64,000 nt of DNA. Origin: Streptomyces sp. RPT161. GTDB lineage: Bacteria > Actinomycetota > Actinomycetes > Streptomycetales > Streptomycetaceae. Numbering within the stretch: position 1 is the first letter of the stretch; every line of letters begins with the position of its first letter. This document shows, piece after piece, positions 24,424 to 32,560 of this stretch. The translations under genes and the position numbers were made by a program. The notes below the pieces were generated by a model. It saw nothing but the letters and a program-made list of their open reading frames with translations, was not told where the DNA came from and searched no databases. The stretch spans positions 558,001 to 622,000 of the forward strand of contig NZ_JAPZVN010000001.1 of NCBI RefSeq assembly GCF_027533845.1, read 5' to 3'.

Positions 24424-25929
24424 ATGGTGCCGCGTTCGAACGCGCGGGCAGGGTGGGCGATCGTGTATCTCTCTGCCTCCTCGTACGGAAACCCGCCCGC
24501 GGCGCCCTGGCGCACTGGCGTATCGCTGTTGAACGGGTGGCTGCCGCTGACGGCGCAGATCGTCACGGTGGTGCTGCTCGTCGTGGTCGTCGGTTGGCGT
24601 ACCAGGCGGTGGAGACTCCTGTGGCTGCCGGTCGCGGCGGCGGTCGGGGTGCTCGGTGCGCTGGTCGTGCGGTGGTACGTGGACGCCAACGCGCTGGCGA
24701 CCGATCCGGCGCCGACCTCGTTGTGGGTGTGGATCGGGGTCACCGCGGGCGCGTTGGCCGTCGCCGTGCTGGGCTGGCGGGGAGCACGCTGGTGGCGAAG
24801 GGTGTTGTCGGTGCCGGTGATCCCGTTGGGGCTGCTGTGCACGGGGCTGGTGCTCAACCAGTGGGTGGGGTACTTCCCCACCGTGCAGGAGGCCTGGGCC
24901 CAGATCACGGCCGGACCGCTCCCCGACCAGGTGGACGCCTCGCAACTGGCGGCCCTCCAGGGGAAGGCGAGCACCATGAGCACCGGCCGCGTGGTCGGCG
25001 TCAACATCCCCGACACCGCGAGCCACTTCACGCACCGCGAGGAGTACGTGTACCTGCCGCCCGCCTGGTTCGCGGGCGCCCACCATCCGCGACTGCCGGT
25101 GCTGATGATGATCGGCGGCGAGTTCAACACCCCCGCCGACTGGATCCGTACCGGCGGCGCGATCAGCACCATCGACGCGTACGCCAGGTCCCACCACGGC
25201 GAGGCGCCGATCCTGGTGTTCGTGGACTCCGGCGGCAGCTTCAACAACGACACCGAGTGCGTCAACGGTCCGCGCGGCAACGCCGCCGACCATCTCACCA
25301 AGGACGTGCGGCCGTACGTCGTCTCCCACTTCGGCGCCTCGTCCGACCCGGCCGACTGGGGCGTCGTCGGCTACTCCATGGGCGGCACTTGCGCGGTCGA
25401 CCTCGCCGTGATGCACCCCGAACTGTTCGGCACCTTCCAGGACATCGCCGGTGACCAGGGCCCGATCGTCGGCGACAAGCAGACCACGATCAAGGATCTG
25501 TACGGGGGCGACGCCGTCGCGTGGGCGCGGTTCGACCCGATGACGGTACTGGCGAACCACGCCGCGTACACCGGCACCGCGGGCCGCTTCGACAACAATC
25601 CGCCCGGCGGCGGCACCGGCTTTCCGGGCGGCGGCTGGGGCGGCGGCCGCAACCGCAACGGCCGTGGCGGGCACGGCGGAAAGCACTGGCACGGCGGCGG
25701 CAGCATGACCCGCTCCGGCCCCATGGGCTTCGGCGGACGCGACATCCCCGGTGACGGCATGGGCAACCAGGCCGCGGACGCACAGCAGTTGTGCGCCGCC
25801 GCGAAGAAGAAGGGGATCGCCTGCACGCTGAACTACGAGCCGGGCGGCCACACTTGGCAGTTCGCCGGGACGGCCTTCTCCGACGCGCTGTCCTGGTTGG
25901 CGGGCCGGGTGCACACCCCGAACGCCTGA
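24424..25929 (+). CDS. Membrane-anchored alpha/beta-hydrolase esterase (D-type / antigen-85-like)
   Basis: 501 residues from ATG 24424; a GTG at 24463 is an alternative and neither has a strong ribosome site. Four membrane helices lie at ~36-150. An extracellular hydrolase domain (~185-500) has the nucleophile Ser318 in GYSMGG and the catalytic-type His in GGHTW (His476). An inserted stretch at ~391-447 is almost only Gly, His, Arg, Asn and Pro (WGGGRNRNGRGGHGGKHWHGGG). The fold class includes mycolyltransferase-like and feruloyl-type esterases; the substrate is not predictable. Confidence 0.88.
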   Translation: MVPRSNARAGWAIVYLSASSYGNPPAAPWRTGVSLLNGWLPLTAQIVTVVLLVVVVGWRTRRWRLLWLPVAAAVGVLGALVVRWYVDANALATDPAPTSLWVWIGVTAGALAVAVLGWRGARWWRRVLSVPVIPLGLLCTGLVLNQWVGYFPTVQEAWAQITAGPLPDQVDASQLAALQGKASTMSTGRVVGVNIPDTASHFTHREEYVYLPPAWFAGAHHPRLPVLMMIGGEFNTPADWIRTGGAISTIDAYARSHHGEAPILVFVDSGGSFNNDTECVNGPRGNAADHLTKDVRPYVVSHFGASSDPADWGVVGYSMGGTCAVDLAVMHPELFGTFQDIAGDQGPIVGDKQTTIKDLYGGDAVAWARFDPMTVLANHAAYTGTAGRFDNNPPGGGTGFPGGGWGGGRNRNGRGGHGGKHWHGGGSMTRSGPMGFGGRDIPGDGMGNQAADAQQLCAAAKKKGIACTLNYEPGGHTWQFAGTAFSDALSWLAGRVHTPNA

Positions 25930-25949
25930 CCGCCGCCGCGCGAGCGGCC

Positions 25950-26354
25950 CTAGCCGAGTACCGCCAGCGCGTCGATCTCGACCAACAGCCCCTGGGGCAG
26001 CCCCACATACACCGTCGTCCGTGCGGCCGGGGCGCCCTTGAGGTCGGCGAAGTACTCGTCGTAGATGCCGTTGAACTCCGCGAAGTGCGCGGTGTCCGTG
26101 AGGTAGACCCGCACCATCACCACGTCCTCCCAGGTGGCACCGCCCTCTTCGAGGGCCGCCTGGACGTTGGCGAGGGTGCGCAGGGTCTGCTCGCGCAGCG
26201 TGGGGCCGGCGACGGTGGGCGGCTGGCCGGGTTCCGCCGGGAGGAAGCCGACCTGGCCGGCTACCTGGAGGATGTTCCCCTTCTTCACTCCGTGCGAGAA
26301 CCGGGCCGGGGGCTGGGTGTGGGTGACCGGGGTGATCGCGATCTTCTCGCTCAT
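25950..26354 (-). CDS. RidA family enamine/imine deaminase
   Basis: 134 residues. The sequence KGNILQVAGQVGFLPAEPG, RTLANVQAALEEGGATWEDVVMVRVYLTD and PARTTVYVGLPQGLLVEIDALAV matches the YjgF/RidA fold, including the conserved Arg of PAARTTV. Family members hydrolyse reactive 2-aminoacrylate-type enamines released by PLP enzymes. Its start overlaps the iclR stop (ATGA), and an amino-acid deaminase-type enzyme is divergently encoded, so removal of enamines from that reaction is a sensible role. Confidence 0.93.
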   Translation of the reverse strand: MSEKIAITPVTHTQPPARFSHGVKKGNILQVAGQVGFLPAEPGQPPTVAGPTLREQTLRTLANVQAALEEGGATWEDVVMVRVYLTDTAHFAEFNGIYDEYFADLKGAPAARTTVYVGLPQGLLVEIDALAVLG

Positions 26355-27145
26355 GGGTGCCTTTCCACTCTTGTTCTCACCAGGGGTTCGGGGTCGTCGA
26401 CCGGCGGTCTGCCGCAGTACTCCCGGCTGATCGCATCGGCGGTGCGCAGCACCAGAGGGCGCAGGGCGAGGAGTTCCTCGGCGGAGACCACGACGTTCGG
26501 CGCGGAGACCGACAGGGCGGCGCCGACCCGGCCGTCCGCGCCGCGGATGGGTGCGCCCAGGCAGTTGATGGACTCCTCGTGGCCGCCGAGATCGCTGGCC
26601 CAGCCCTGTTCGCGGACCCGGGCCAACTCGGCGAGGTAAGCGTTCGCGTTGGGCGTCGAACGGGCGGTGTACGCGGGGTAGTCGAGGCGCTCGGCGACCG
26701 CGCGCCGCTCGGCCTCGGGCAGATCGGCGAGCAGGAGTTTGGCGACGGCGGCGACGGTGATGGCGACGGGTTTGCCGATCCGCGAGTGCATCCGCACCGG
26801 ATAGCGGCTCTCCACCTTGTCGATGTAGACGACCTCGCCCTCCTCGTGGACGGCGAGATGCACGGTGTGCCCGCACGCCTCGTTGAGCGCCACGAGGTGC
26901 GGATGGGCGATGTCCCGTACGTCCAGTTGCTCCATCGCCTCCTGGGCCAGGGCGAACAGCCGGGCGCCCAGCCGGTAGCGCTGGTCCCGCTGGCGGTAGA
27001 CCATGCCGTGCTCGTGCAGGGTGCGCAGCAGCCGCAGCGCCGTCGACTTGTGGACGCCGAGCCGGGTGGCGACCTGCTCCAGGTTGGCCGGCCCCTCGGC
27101 GAGCAGCGGCAGGATGCTCAGTGCGCGATCGACGGTCTGACTCAT
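26351..27145 (-). CDS. IclR family transcriptional regulator
   Basis: 264 residues from ATG 27145 (MSQTVDRALSIL). Winged helix-turn-helix at ~5-65 (EQVATRLGVHKSTALRLLRTLHEHGMV). The effector domain (~80-250) follows with GKPVAITVAAVAKLLLADLP, SINCLGAPIRGADGRVGAALSVSAP. It overlaps the kinase gene upstream and ridA downstream by four bases each. Likely binds the GTTGCAC-type palindromes at 28210-28235 and senses a substrate of the locus. Confidence 0.94.
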   Translation of the reverse strand: MSQTVDRALSILPLLAEGPANLEQVATRLGVHKSTALRLLRTLHEHGMVYRQRDQRYRLGARLFALAQEAMEQLDVRDIAHPHLVALNEACGHTVHLAVHEEGEVVYIDKVESRYPVRMHSRIGKPVAITVAAVAKLLLADLPEAERRAVAERLDYPAYTARSTPNANAYLAELARVREQGWASDLGGHEESINCLGAPIRGADGRVGAALSVSAPNVVVSAEELLALRPLVLRTADAISREYCGRPPVDDPEPLVRTRVERHP

Positions 27146-28134
27146 GGCGTGGCCACCTCCGCGGCCTCGGCGGTCCATCCGGGTCCGAGTCGCAGTCTGC
27201 CCCACGCCTCGTCGCTGAGCCCCGCGAGGGCGTCGGCCCGCTCCCGGGGCGGCGGGGTGCCGAGGTCGCCCGGAACGGTGAGCGCGGCGGCGGCCAGCAG
27301 ATGGCCGTGCCGCAGCCGCTCGCGCACCGGCAGCCCACGCAGCGTGCCGGAGAGGAATCCGGCGGCGAACGCGTCCCCGGCGCCCACCGGTTCGACGACG
27401 TCCACCCGGGCCGCGTCAGCCGAGGTGGCCGTACCGTCGTGGAAGGCCACCGCGCCGTCCGCTCCCCGTTTGACGACGAGGACGGCGGGCTCGGGCAGCG
27501 CGGCGCGGATCGCGGCGGCGTCCGGCAGTCCCCAGGCGCCCTTGGCCTCGTCCTCACCGACGAAGACGATGTCGCAGCCGCGCGCCAACTCGACCAGTTC
27601 CGCCGGGTCGCGGGAACGCCACAGCGCCGGGCGGAAGTTGACGTCGAAGCAGACCTGTGGCCGTCCGGGCCAGGGCCGGGTCAGCTCGGTCATCAGGGCG
27701 TGGCACTGCGCGGAGAGCGCGGCCGTGATGCCCGACAGGTGCAGCAGCCGCCCGGAGCGCACCGCCGCGCGGTCGAGGTTGCGCGGTGACATGGTGGCGG
27801 CGGCCGAGCCGGAGCGGTAGTAGAGCACCGCGGTGCGGTCGGCGAGCCGTTCCTTGAAGTAGATGCCGGTGGGCCGGGTGCCGTCGCGCCGCACGGCGCC
27901 GACGTCCACGCCCGCGGCGGCGATCTCGGCCAGCAGGTGGTCGCCGAACCCGTCGGCGCCCACCCGGCTGATCCACCGCGTGCGGTGGCCGAGGCGGGCC
28001 AGCGCGCAGGCGACGTTGGACTCGGCGCCGCCGATGCCGCGGTGGAACACCGCCACGTCGGCGAGGCGCCCGGGCCGTGCGGGCACCAGGGTGACCATGG
28101 ACTCCCCCAGGCACACCACGTCGAAGGTCACCAT
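27142..28134 (-). CDS. PfkB-family sugar kinase (2-keto-3-deoxygluconate kinase-like)
   Basis: 330 residues. N-terminal FDVVCLGESMVTLVPARPG and GGAESNVACALARLG are typical of KDG-type kinases. The second PfkB signature PVGAGDAFAAGF holds the catalytic Asp. It would phosphorylate a keto-deoxy sugar acid using ATP. In this operon, with ridA and iclR and divergent D-amino-acid genes, a sugar-acid or aminosugar-acid product is possible, for example 2-keto-3-deoxygluconate made by a dehydratase-like PLP enzyme. Substrate specificity is inferred. Confidence 0.88.
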   Translation of the reverse strand: MVTFDVVCLGESMVTLVPARPGRLADVAVFHRGIGGAESNVACALARLGHRTRWISRVGADGFGDHLLAEIAAAGVDVGAVRRDGTRPTGIYFKERLADRTAVLYYRSGSAAATMSPRNLDRAAVRSGRLLHLSGITAALSAQCHALMTELTRPWPGRPQVCFDVNFRPALWRSRDPAELVELARGCDIVFVGEDEAKGAWGLPDAAAIRAALPEPAVLVVKRGADGAVAFHDGTATSADAARVDVVEPVGAGDAFAAGFLSGTLRGLPVRERLRHGHLLAAAALTVPGDLGTPPPRERADALAGLSDEAWGRLRLGPGWTAEAAEVATP

Positions 28135-28209
28135 CGCCCCGCTTCTTACCCTGTCGTACACCGTTGACCCGATGCTTGCCGGGATGTTAGACAGCACGAA
28201 ACACAGGCC

Positions 28210-28235
28210 GCAACGACCGTTGCACATTGTGCAAC
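28210..28235. promoter_or_regulatory. Overlapping palindromes, probable IclR operator
   Basis: GCAACGACCGTTGC (28210-28223) and GTTGCACATTGTGCAAC (28219-28235) are both perfect inverted repeats, sharing five bases. They sit between the divergent kinase operon and the deaminase operon, ending 20 bases before the latter's start. Inverted TTGCAC-type repeats are common IclR-family targets. Confidence 0.7.
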
Positions 28236-28254
28236 AGCACCTCCGGGAGGGCGG

Positions 28255-29505
28255 ATGCACGTCGAGGAGTTGTCCGAGGAGCGGATCGACCACCGCTTCA
28301 AAGGGCTGCCGCCGGACGCCGAGGGGCTCACGGTCGGCGAGTTGGCGGCCGAGCGCCGCTCCGTCTTCGACGGCGGATTCACCACCCCGGTCCTCACCCT
28401 CTCGGCGCCCGCGCTGGAGCACAACCTGGCGCAGTTGGAGGAGTACTCCGACAAGCACGGCCTGGCGTTCGCCCCGCACGGCAAGACCTCGATGGCACCG
28501 CAGCTGTTCGCCCGCCAACTCGACCGCGGTTCCTGGGGGATCACTGCGGCGACCCCGAGCCATGTACGGGTGTACCGGGCGTTCGGGGTGCAACGGATCT
28601 TCCTGGCCAACGAGTTGGTGGACGCGGCGGCGCTGCGCTGGCTGTCCGGCGAGCTGGCCGCCGACCCCGACTTCCGCTTCGTCGCGTATGTGGACTCGGT
28701 ACGCGGCGTGGAGCTGATGGACGCCGCGCTGACGCACCGGGTCGACGTGGTGGTCGAGTTGGGCGCGCCGGGGGCCCGCACCGGAGTGCGCGACGAACCC
28801 GCGGCGCACCAGGTCGCCGAGGCGGTGGCCGCGGCCCGCCATCTGCGGCTGGTCGGGGTGGCCGGTTACGAGGGCGAACTCCCGGACAAGACCGAGGAGA
28901 CGGTGACGGCGTGGCTGCGCCAGCTGGTGGCGCTGGCCCGGGAGCTGGACGCGCGGGGGCGGTTCGCCCAGGCGGACGAGATCGTGCTGAGCGCGGGCGG
29001 CAGCGCGTGGTTCGACTCGGTGGCGGAGGTCTTCTCGACGGTCGCGGCCGACGACTTCTCCCGGCCGGTGCTGAAGCTGCTGCGCTCGGGCGCGTACGTG
29101 ACCCACGACGACGGCCACTACCGGCGGATCACGCCGTTCCACGGCCGGGTCGAGGGCTCGCTGCGGCCCGCGTTCCGGCTGTGGGCGCAGGTGGTGTCCC
29201 AGCCGGAACCGGGGCTGGCGGTGGTCAACGCGGGCAAGCGCGACGTGCCCTACGACCTGGACCTGCCGGAACCCCAGGTGGTGCGGACGGCGTCCGGGGT
29301 GGAGCGTGCCGCGACCGGGATGCGGGTGACCAGACTGGCCGACCAGCACGCGTTCGTCGCCCTGGAGGAGGGCGCGCGGGTCGAGGTCGGGGACTGGGTG
29401 GGGCTGGGGCTGTCGCATCCGTGCACCACGTTCGACAAGTGGCAGCTGATTCCGCTGGTCGAACAGGACGGGACGGTCGTGGACTTCGTCCGCACGTTCT
29501 TCTAG
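28255..29505 (+). CDS. Type III PLP enzyme, amino acid deaminase / D-threonine aldolase-like
   Basis: 416 residues. An alanine racemase N-terminal fold carries the PLP lysine in FAPHGKTSMAPQLF. The C-terminal region resembles the D-serine dehydratase-like domain (GLSHPCTTFDKWQLIPLV); the His and Cys of SHPCT match metal ligands of D-threonine aldolase and D-serine dehydratase of the DSD1 class. Expected reaction: metal- and PLP-dependent deamination or retro-aldol of a D-amino acid. Translationally first of a two-gene operon with the D-aminoacylase. Confidence 0.9.
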   Translation: MHVEELSEERIDHRFKGLPPDAEGLTVGELAAERRSVFDGGFTTPVLTLSAPALEHNLAQLEEYSDKHGLAFAPHGKTSMAPQLFARQLDRGSWGITAATPSHVRVYRAFGVQRIFLANELVDAAALRWLSGELAADPDFRFVAYVDSVRGVELMDAALTHRVDVVVELGAPGARTGVRDEPAAHQVAEAVAAARHLRLVGVAGYEGELPDKTEETVTAWLRQLVALARELDARGRFAQADEIVLSAGGSAWFDSVAEVFSTVAADDFSRPVLKLLRSGAYVTHDDGHYRRITPFHGRVEGSLRPAFRLWAQVVSQPEPGLAVVNAGKRDVPYDLDLPEPQVVRTASGVERAATGMRVTRLADQHAFVALEEGARVEVGDWVGLGLSHPCTTFDKWQLIPLVEQDGTVVDFVRTFF

Positions 29506-29568
29506 GAGGTTCTCCCCCGCCGCAGCCGGCCGGGCGAGCCGTAAACCATCGACGAGCGGAAGGCCGAA

Positions 29569-31200
29569 GTGGACACCGTACTCCGCGACGTCACCGTCAT
29601 AGACGGCACCGGAAGTGCCCCGTACCGCGCCGACGTTGCCCTGGCCGAAGGCCGCATCGCGGAGATCCACCGGGAGCGGGCGGCCGGAACCCGCCCCTCG
29701 GCCCGAACCGTCGTGGAAGGCGGGGGCCTCGCCCTCGCCCCCGGCTTCATCGACATGCACGCGCACAGCGACCTCGCCCTGCTGCGCGACCCGGAGCACA
29801 CCGCGAAGGCCGCCCAGGGCGTGACCCTCGAAGTCCTCGGCCAGGACGGCCTGTCGTACGCCCCGGTGGACGACCGCACCCTCGACGAGGTCAGACGGCA
29901 GATCACCGGCTGGAACGGCGACGGATCCGGCGTCGACTTCGACTGGCGCACCGTCGGCGAGTACCTGGACCGCCTGGACCGGGGCATCGCGGTCAACGCC
30001 GCGTACCTCGTCCCGCAGGGCACCGTCCGTATGCTTGCGGTCGGTTGGGAGGACCGTCCGGCCGCCCCGGCCGAACTGGCCGAGATGCGACGGCTGGTGG
30101 CCGACGGCATGGCGCAGGGCGCGATGGGCATGTCGTCGGGGCTGACGTACACGCCGGGGATGTACGCGCCGACGAGCGAACTCACCGAACTGTGTCGGGT
30201 GGTGGCCGGGTTCGGCGGCTACTACTGCCCGCACCACCGCAGTTACGGCGCGGGCGCCCTGGAGGCGTACGCGGAGATGGTCGCGCTGTGCCGGGAGGCG
30301 GGCTGTGCGCTCCATCTCGCCCACGCCACCATGAACTTCGACGTCAACAAGGGCCGCGCCGCCGAACTGCTGGCACTGCTGGACGCCGCGCTGGCCGAGG
30401 GCGCCGACATCACGCTGGACAGCTATCCGTACCTGCCGGGCTGCACCACCCTGGTGGCGTTGCTGCCGAGTTGGGCGAGCGAGGGCGGCCCGGGGGCCAC
30501 CCTGCGGCGGCTGCGCGACGAGACGGCCTCGGCGCGGATCCGGCACGCCCTGGAGCGGGAGGGCTCGGACGGCTGCCACGGGGTGCCGATCGACTGGGAC
30601 CGCGTCGAGGTCTCCGGGGTGTCGGATCCCGCGCTGTCCGGGCACGTCGGCCGGACCATCGCGCACACCGCCCGGCTGCGCGGCGAGGCCCCGTTCACCA
30701 CGGCCCGTGAGCTGCTGCTCGCCGACCGGCTGGGGACCACGGTCCTCCAGCACGTCGGCGACGAGGAGAACGTCCGGACGATCATGAGGCACCGGATCCA
30801 CACGGGCGGCAGCGACGGCATCCTGATGGGCGACAAGCCGCATCCGCGCGCGTACGGCACGTTCCCGCACTACCTGGGGCGGTACGTGCGGGAGCTGGGG
30901 GTGCTCTCGCTCCAGGAGTGCGTGGCCCATCTGACCGGCCGCCCGGCCGCCCGGCTCGGTCTGCCCGACCGCGGCCTGGTCCGTCAGGGGTACCGCGCTG
31001 ACCTGGTCCTCTTCGACCCGCAGACGGTGGCCGCGGGCGCCACGTTCGACCGCCCGAGGACACTGCCGACCGGCATCCCCCATGTGCTGGTGGACGGCCG
31101 GTTCGTGATCAGGGAGGGCCGCAGGACAGATGTGCTGGCGGGCCGTTCGGTACGTCGACGTGGCGAAAAACACCGAGCGGGCGGTGAAGGGTGGTCGTAG
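29569..31200 (+). CDS. D-aminoacylase / N-acyl-D-amino-acid deacylase
   Basis: 543 residues from a GTG with GGAAGG upstream. Amidohydrolase superfamily: metal motif FIDMHAHSDLALL and later His/Asp ligands (HLAHATMNF, GGSDGILMGD). The enzyme frees D-amino acids from N-acyl conjugates, feeding the PLP enzyme upstream. The gap of 63 bases to that gene has no terminator. The last ~20 residues (RSVRRRGEKHRAGGEGWS) are unusual and basic, and end two bases before the next gene's earliest GTG start. Confidence 0.93.
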   Translation: MDTVLRDVTVIDGTGSAPYRADVALAEGRIAEIHRERAAGTRPSARTVVEGGGLALAPGFIDMHAHSDLALLRDPEHTAKAAQGVTLEVLGQDGLSYAPVDDRTLDEVRRQITGWNGDGSGVDFDWRTVGEYLDRLDRGIAVNAAYLVPQGTVRMLAVGWEDRPAAPAELAEMRRLVADGMAQGAMGMSSGLTYTPGMYAPTSELTELCRVVAGFGGYYCPHHRSYGAGALEAYAEMVALCREAGCALHLAHATMNFDVNKGRAAELLALLDAALAEGADITLDSYPYLPGCTTLVALLPSWASEGGPGATLRRLRDETASARIRHALEREGSDGCHGVPIDWDRVEVSGVSDPALSGHVGRTIAHTARLRGEAPFTTARELLLADRLGTTVLQHVGDEENVRTIMRHRIHTGGSDGILMGDKPHPRAYGTFPHYLGRYVRELGVLSLQECVAHLTGRPAARLGLPDRGLVRQGYRADLVLFDPQTVAAGATFDRPRTLPTGIPHVLVDGRFVIREGRRTDVLAGRSVRRRGEKHRAGGEGWS

Positions 31201-31210
31201 GGTGACCGAC

Positions 31211-32422
31211 ATGCAGGTGATCCAGTCGACGAAGCTCGCGAATGTCTGTTACGAGATCCGGGGACCGGTTCTCGAAGAGGCGATGCGGCTTGAGGCGGCG
31301 GGTCACCGCATCCTCAAGCTCAACACCGGCAACCCGGCGCCGTTCGGCTTCGAGTGCCCGCCGGAGATCCTTGAGGACATGCTGCGCTCGCTCGGCGACG
31401 CGCACGGCTACGGCGACGCCAAGGGCCTGCTGTCCGCGCGGCGCGCGGTGATGCAGCACTACCAGACCAAGGGCATTCAGCTCGACGTCGAGGACGTCTA
31501 CCTCGGCAACGGCGTCTCCGAACTGATCCAGATGTCCATGCAGGCGCTGCTGGACGACGGCGACGAGGTGCTGGTCCCGGCTCCGGACTACCCGCTGTGG
31601 ACCGCCTCCGTATCGCTGGCGGGCGGCACGGCCGTGCACTACCGCTGCGACGAGCAGGCCGACTGGATGCCGGACCTGGCCGACATCGAGCGCAAGGTCA
31701 CCGACCGCACCAAGGCGATCGTGGTGATCAACCCGAACAACCCGACCGGCGCGGTCTACGACGACGAGCTGATGCGCGGCATCACCGACATCGCCCGCCG
31801 CCACCGACTGATCATCTGCTCCGACGAGATCTACGACAAGATCCTCTACGACGGCGCCACCCACACCCCGACCGCCGCCATCGCACCCGACCTGCTGACG
31901 CTGACCTTCAACGGTCTGTCCAAGGCGTACCGGGTGGCGGGCTACCGCAGCGGCTGGATGGCGGTGTGCGGTCCCAAGGGGCACGCCGAGAGCTACATCG
32001 AGGGCCTGACGATCCTGGCGAACATGCGGCTGTGCGCCAACATGCCCGCCCAGCACGCCATCGCCACCGCGCTCGGCGGCCACCAGTCGATCAACTCGCT
32101 GGTGCTGCCCGGCGGCCGGCTGCTCGCCCAGCGCGACGCGGCGTACCAGGCGCTCACCGCGATCCCGGGCGTGACCTGCGTGAAGCCGAAGGGCGCGCTG
32201 TACGCGTTCCCGAAGCTCGACCCCAAGGTCTACAAGATCAAGGACGACCGGCAGATGGTCCTCGACCTGCTGCGGGCCGAGAAGATCATGATCGTGCACG
32301 GGTCGGGCTTCAACTGGCCTGAGCCCGACCACTTCCGCATCGTCACACTGCCGCGCGCCGAGGACCTGACGGATGCGATCGAACGCATCGGGCGTTTCCT
32401 CGACGGCTACGGCCAGCACTGA
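31211..32422 (+). CDS. PLP-dependent class I aminotransferase (AlaA-like)
   Basis: 403 residues from ATG 31211 (MQVIQSTKLANVCYEIRGPVLE); a GTG nine bases upstream is possible. Fold type I features: GYGDAKGLLSARRAVM, the PLP-anchoring INPNNPTGAVYD, SDEIYD, and Lys in NGLSKAYRVAGYRSGW. Closest in pattern to alanine/valine-type aminotransferases of the AlaA family. It transfers amino groups between an amino acid and a 2-oxo acid in the cytosol. Starts 10 bases after the D-aminoacylase, so read-through expression is possible. Confidence 0.93.
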   Translation: MQVIQSTKLANVCYEIRGPVLEEAMRLEAAGHRILKLNTGNPAPFGFECPPEILEDMLRSLGDAHGYGDAKGLLSARRAVMQHYQTKGIQLDVEDVYLGNGVSELIQMSMQALLDDGDEVLVPAPDYPLWTASVSLAGGTAVHYRCDEQADWMPDLADIERKVTDRTKAIVVINPNNPTGAVYDDELMRGITDIARRHRLIICSDEIYDKILYDGATHTPTAAIAPDLLTLTFNGLSKAYRVAGYRSGWMAVCGPKGHAESYIEGLTILANMRLCANMPAQHAIATALGGHQSINSLVLPGGRLLAQRDAAYQALTAIPGVTCVKPKGALYAFPKLDPKVYKIKDDRQMVLDLLRAEKIMIVHGSGFNWPEPDHFRIVTLPRAEDLTDAIERIGRFLDGYGQH

Positions 32423-32429
32423 GACGTTG

Positions 32430-32552
32430 AGGGGCGCGGGGAACTGCGCGCTCAGCCCCCACCGGCGGGCGGTCGAAAATCGACCGTAGGTCCCCTGGCC
32501 GGTGGCCAACGACAGGTTCGTCGTGGCTGGTCGCGCAGTTCCCCGCGCCCCT
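32430..32552. repeat. Large inverted repeat, dispersed Streptomyces-type terminator element
   Basis: Arms of 21 bases (32430-32450 and 32532-32552, core GGGGCGCGGGGAACTGCGCG) are perfectly complementary, enclosing 81 bases with a second hairpin (CGGTCGA/TCGACCG at 32470-32486). Located between the convergent aminotransferase and PEPCK genes. The same sequence is a very common intergenic element in Streptomyces, so it acts as a bidirectional terminator and is not locus-specific. Confidence 0.85.
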
Positions 32553-32560
32553 TCGGAGCG

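Noticed and set aside
28135-31212. Long minus-strand frame opposite the D-aminoacylase and deaminase genes
   Set aside because: It extends the kinase frame upstream by composition only. The kinase has a clear ATG at 28134, and the plus-strand genes have full domain signatures.
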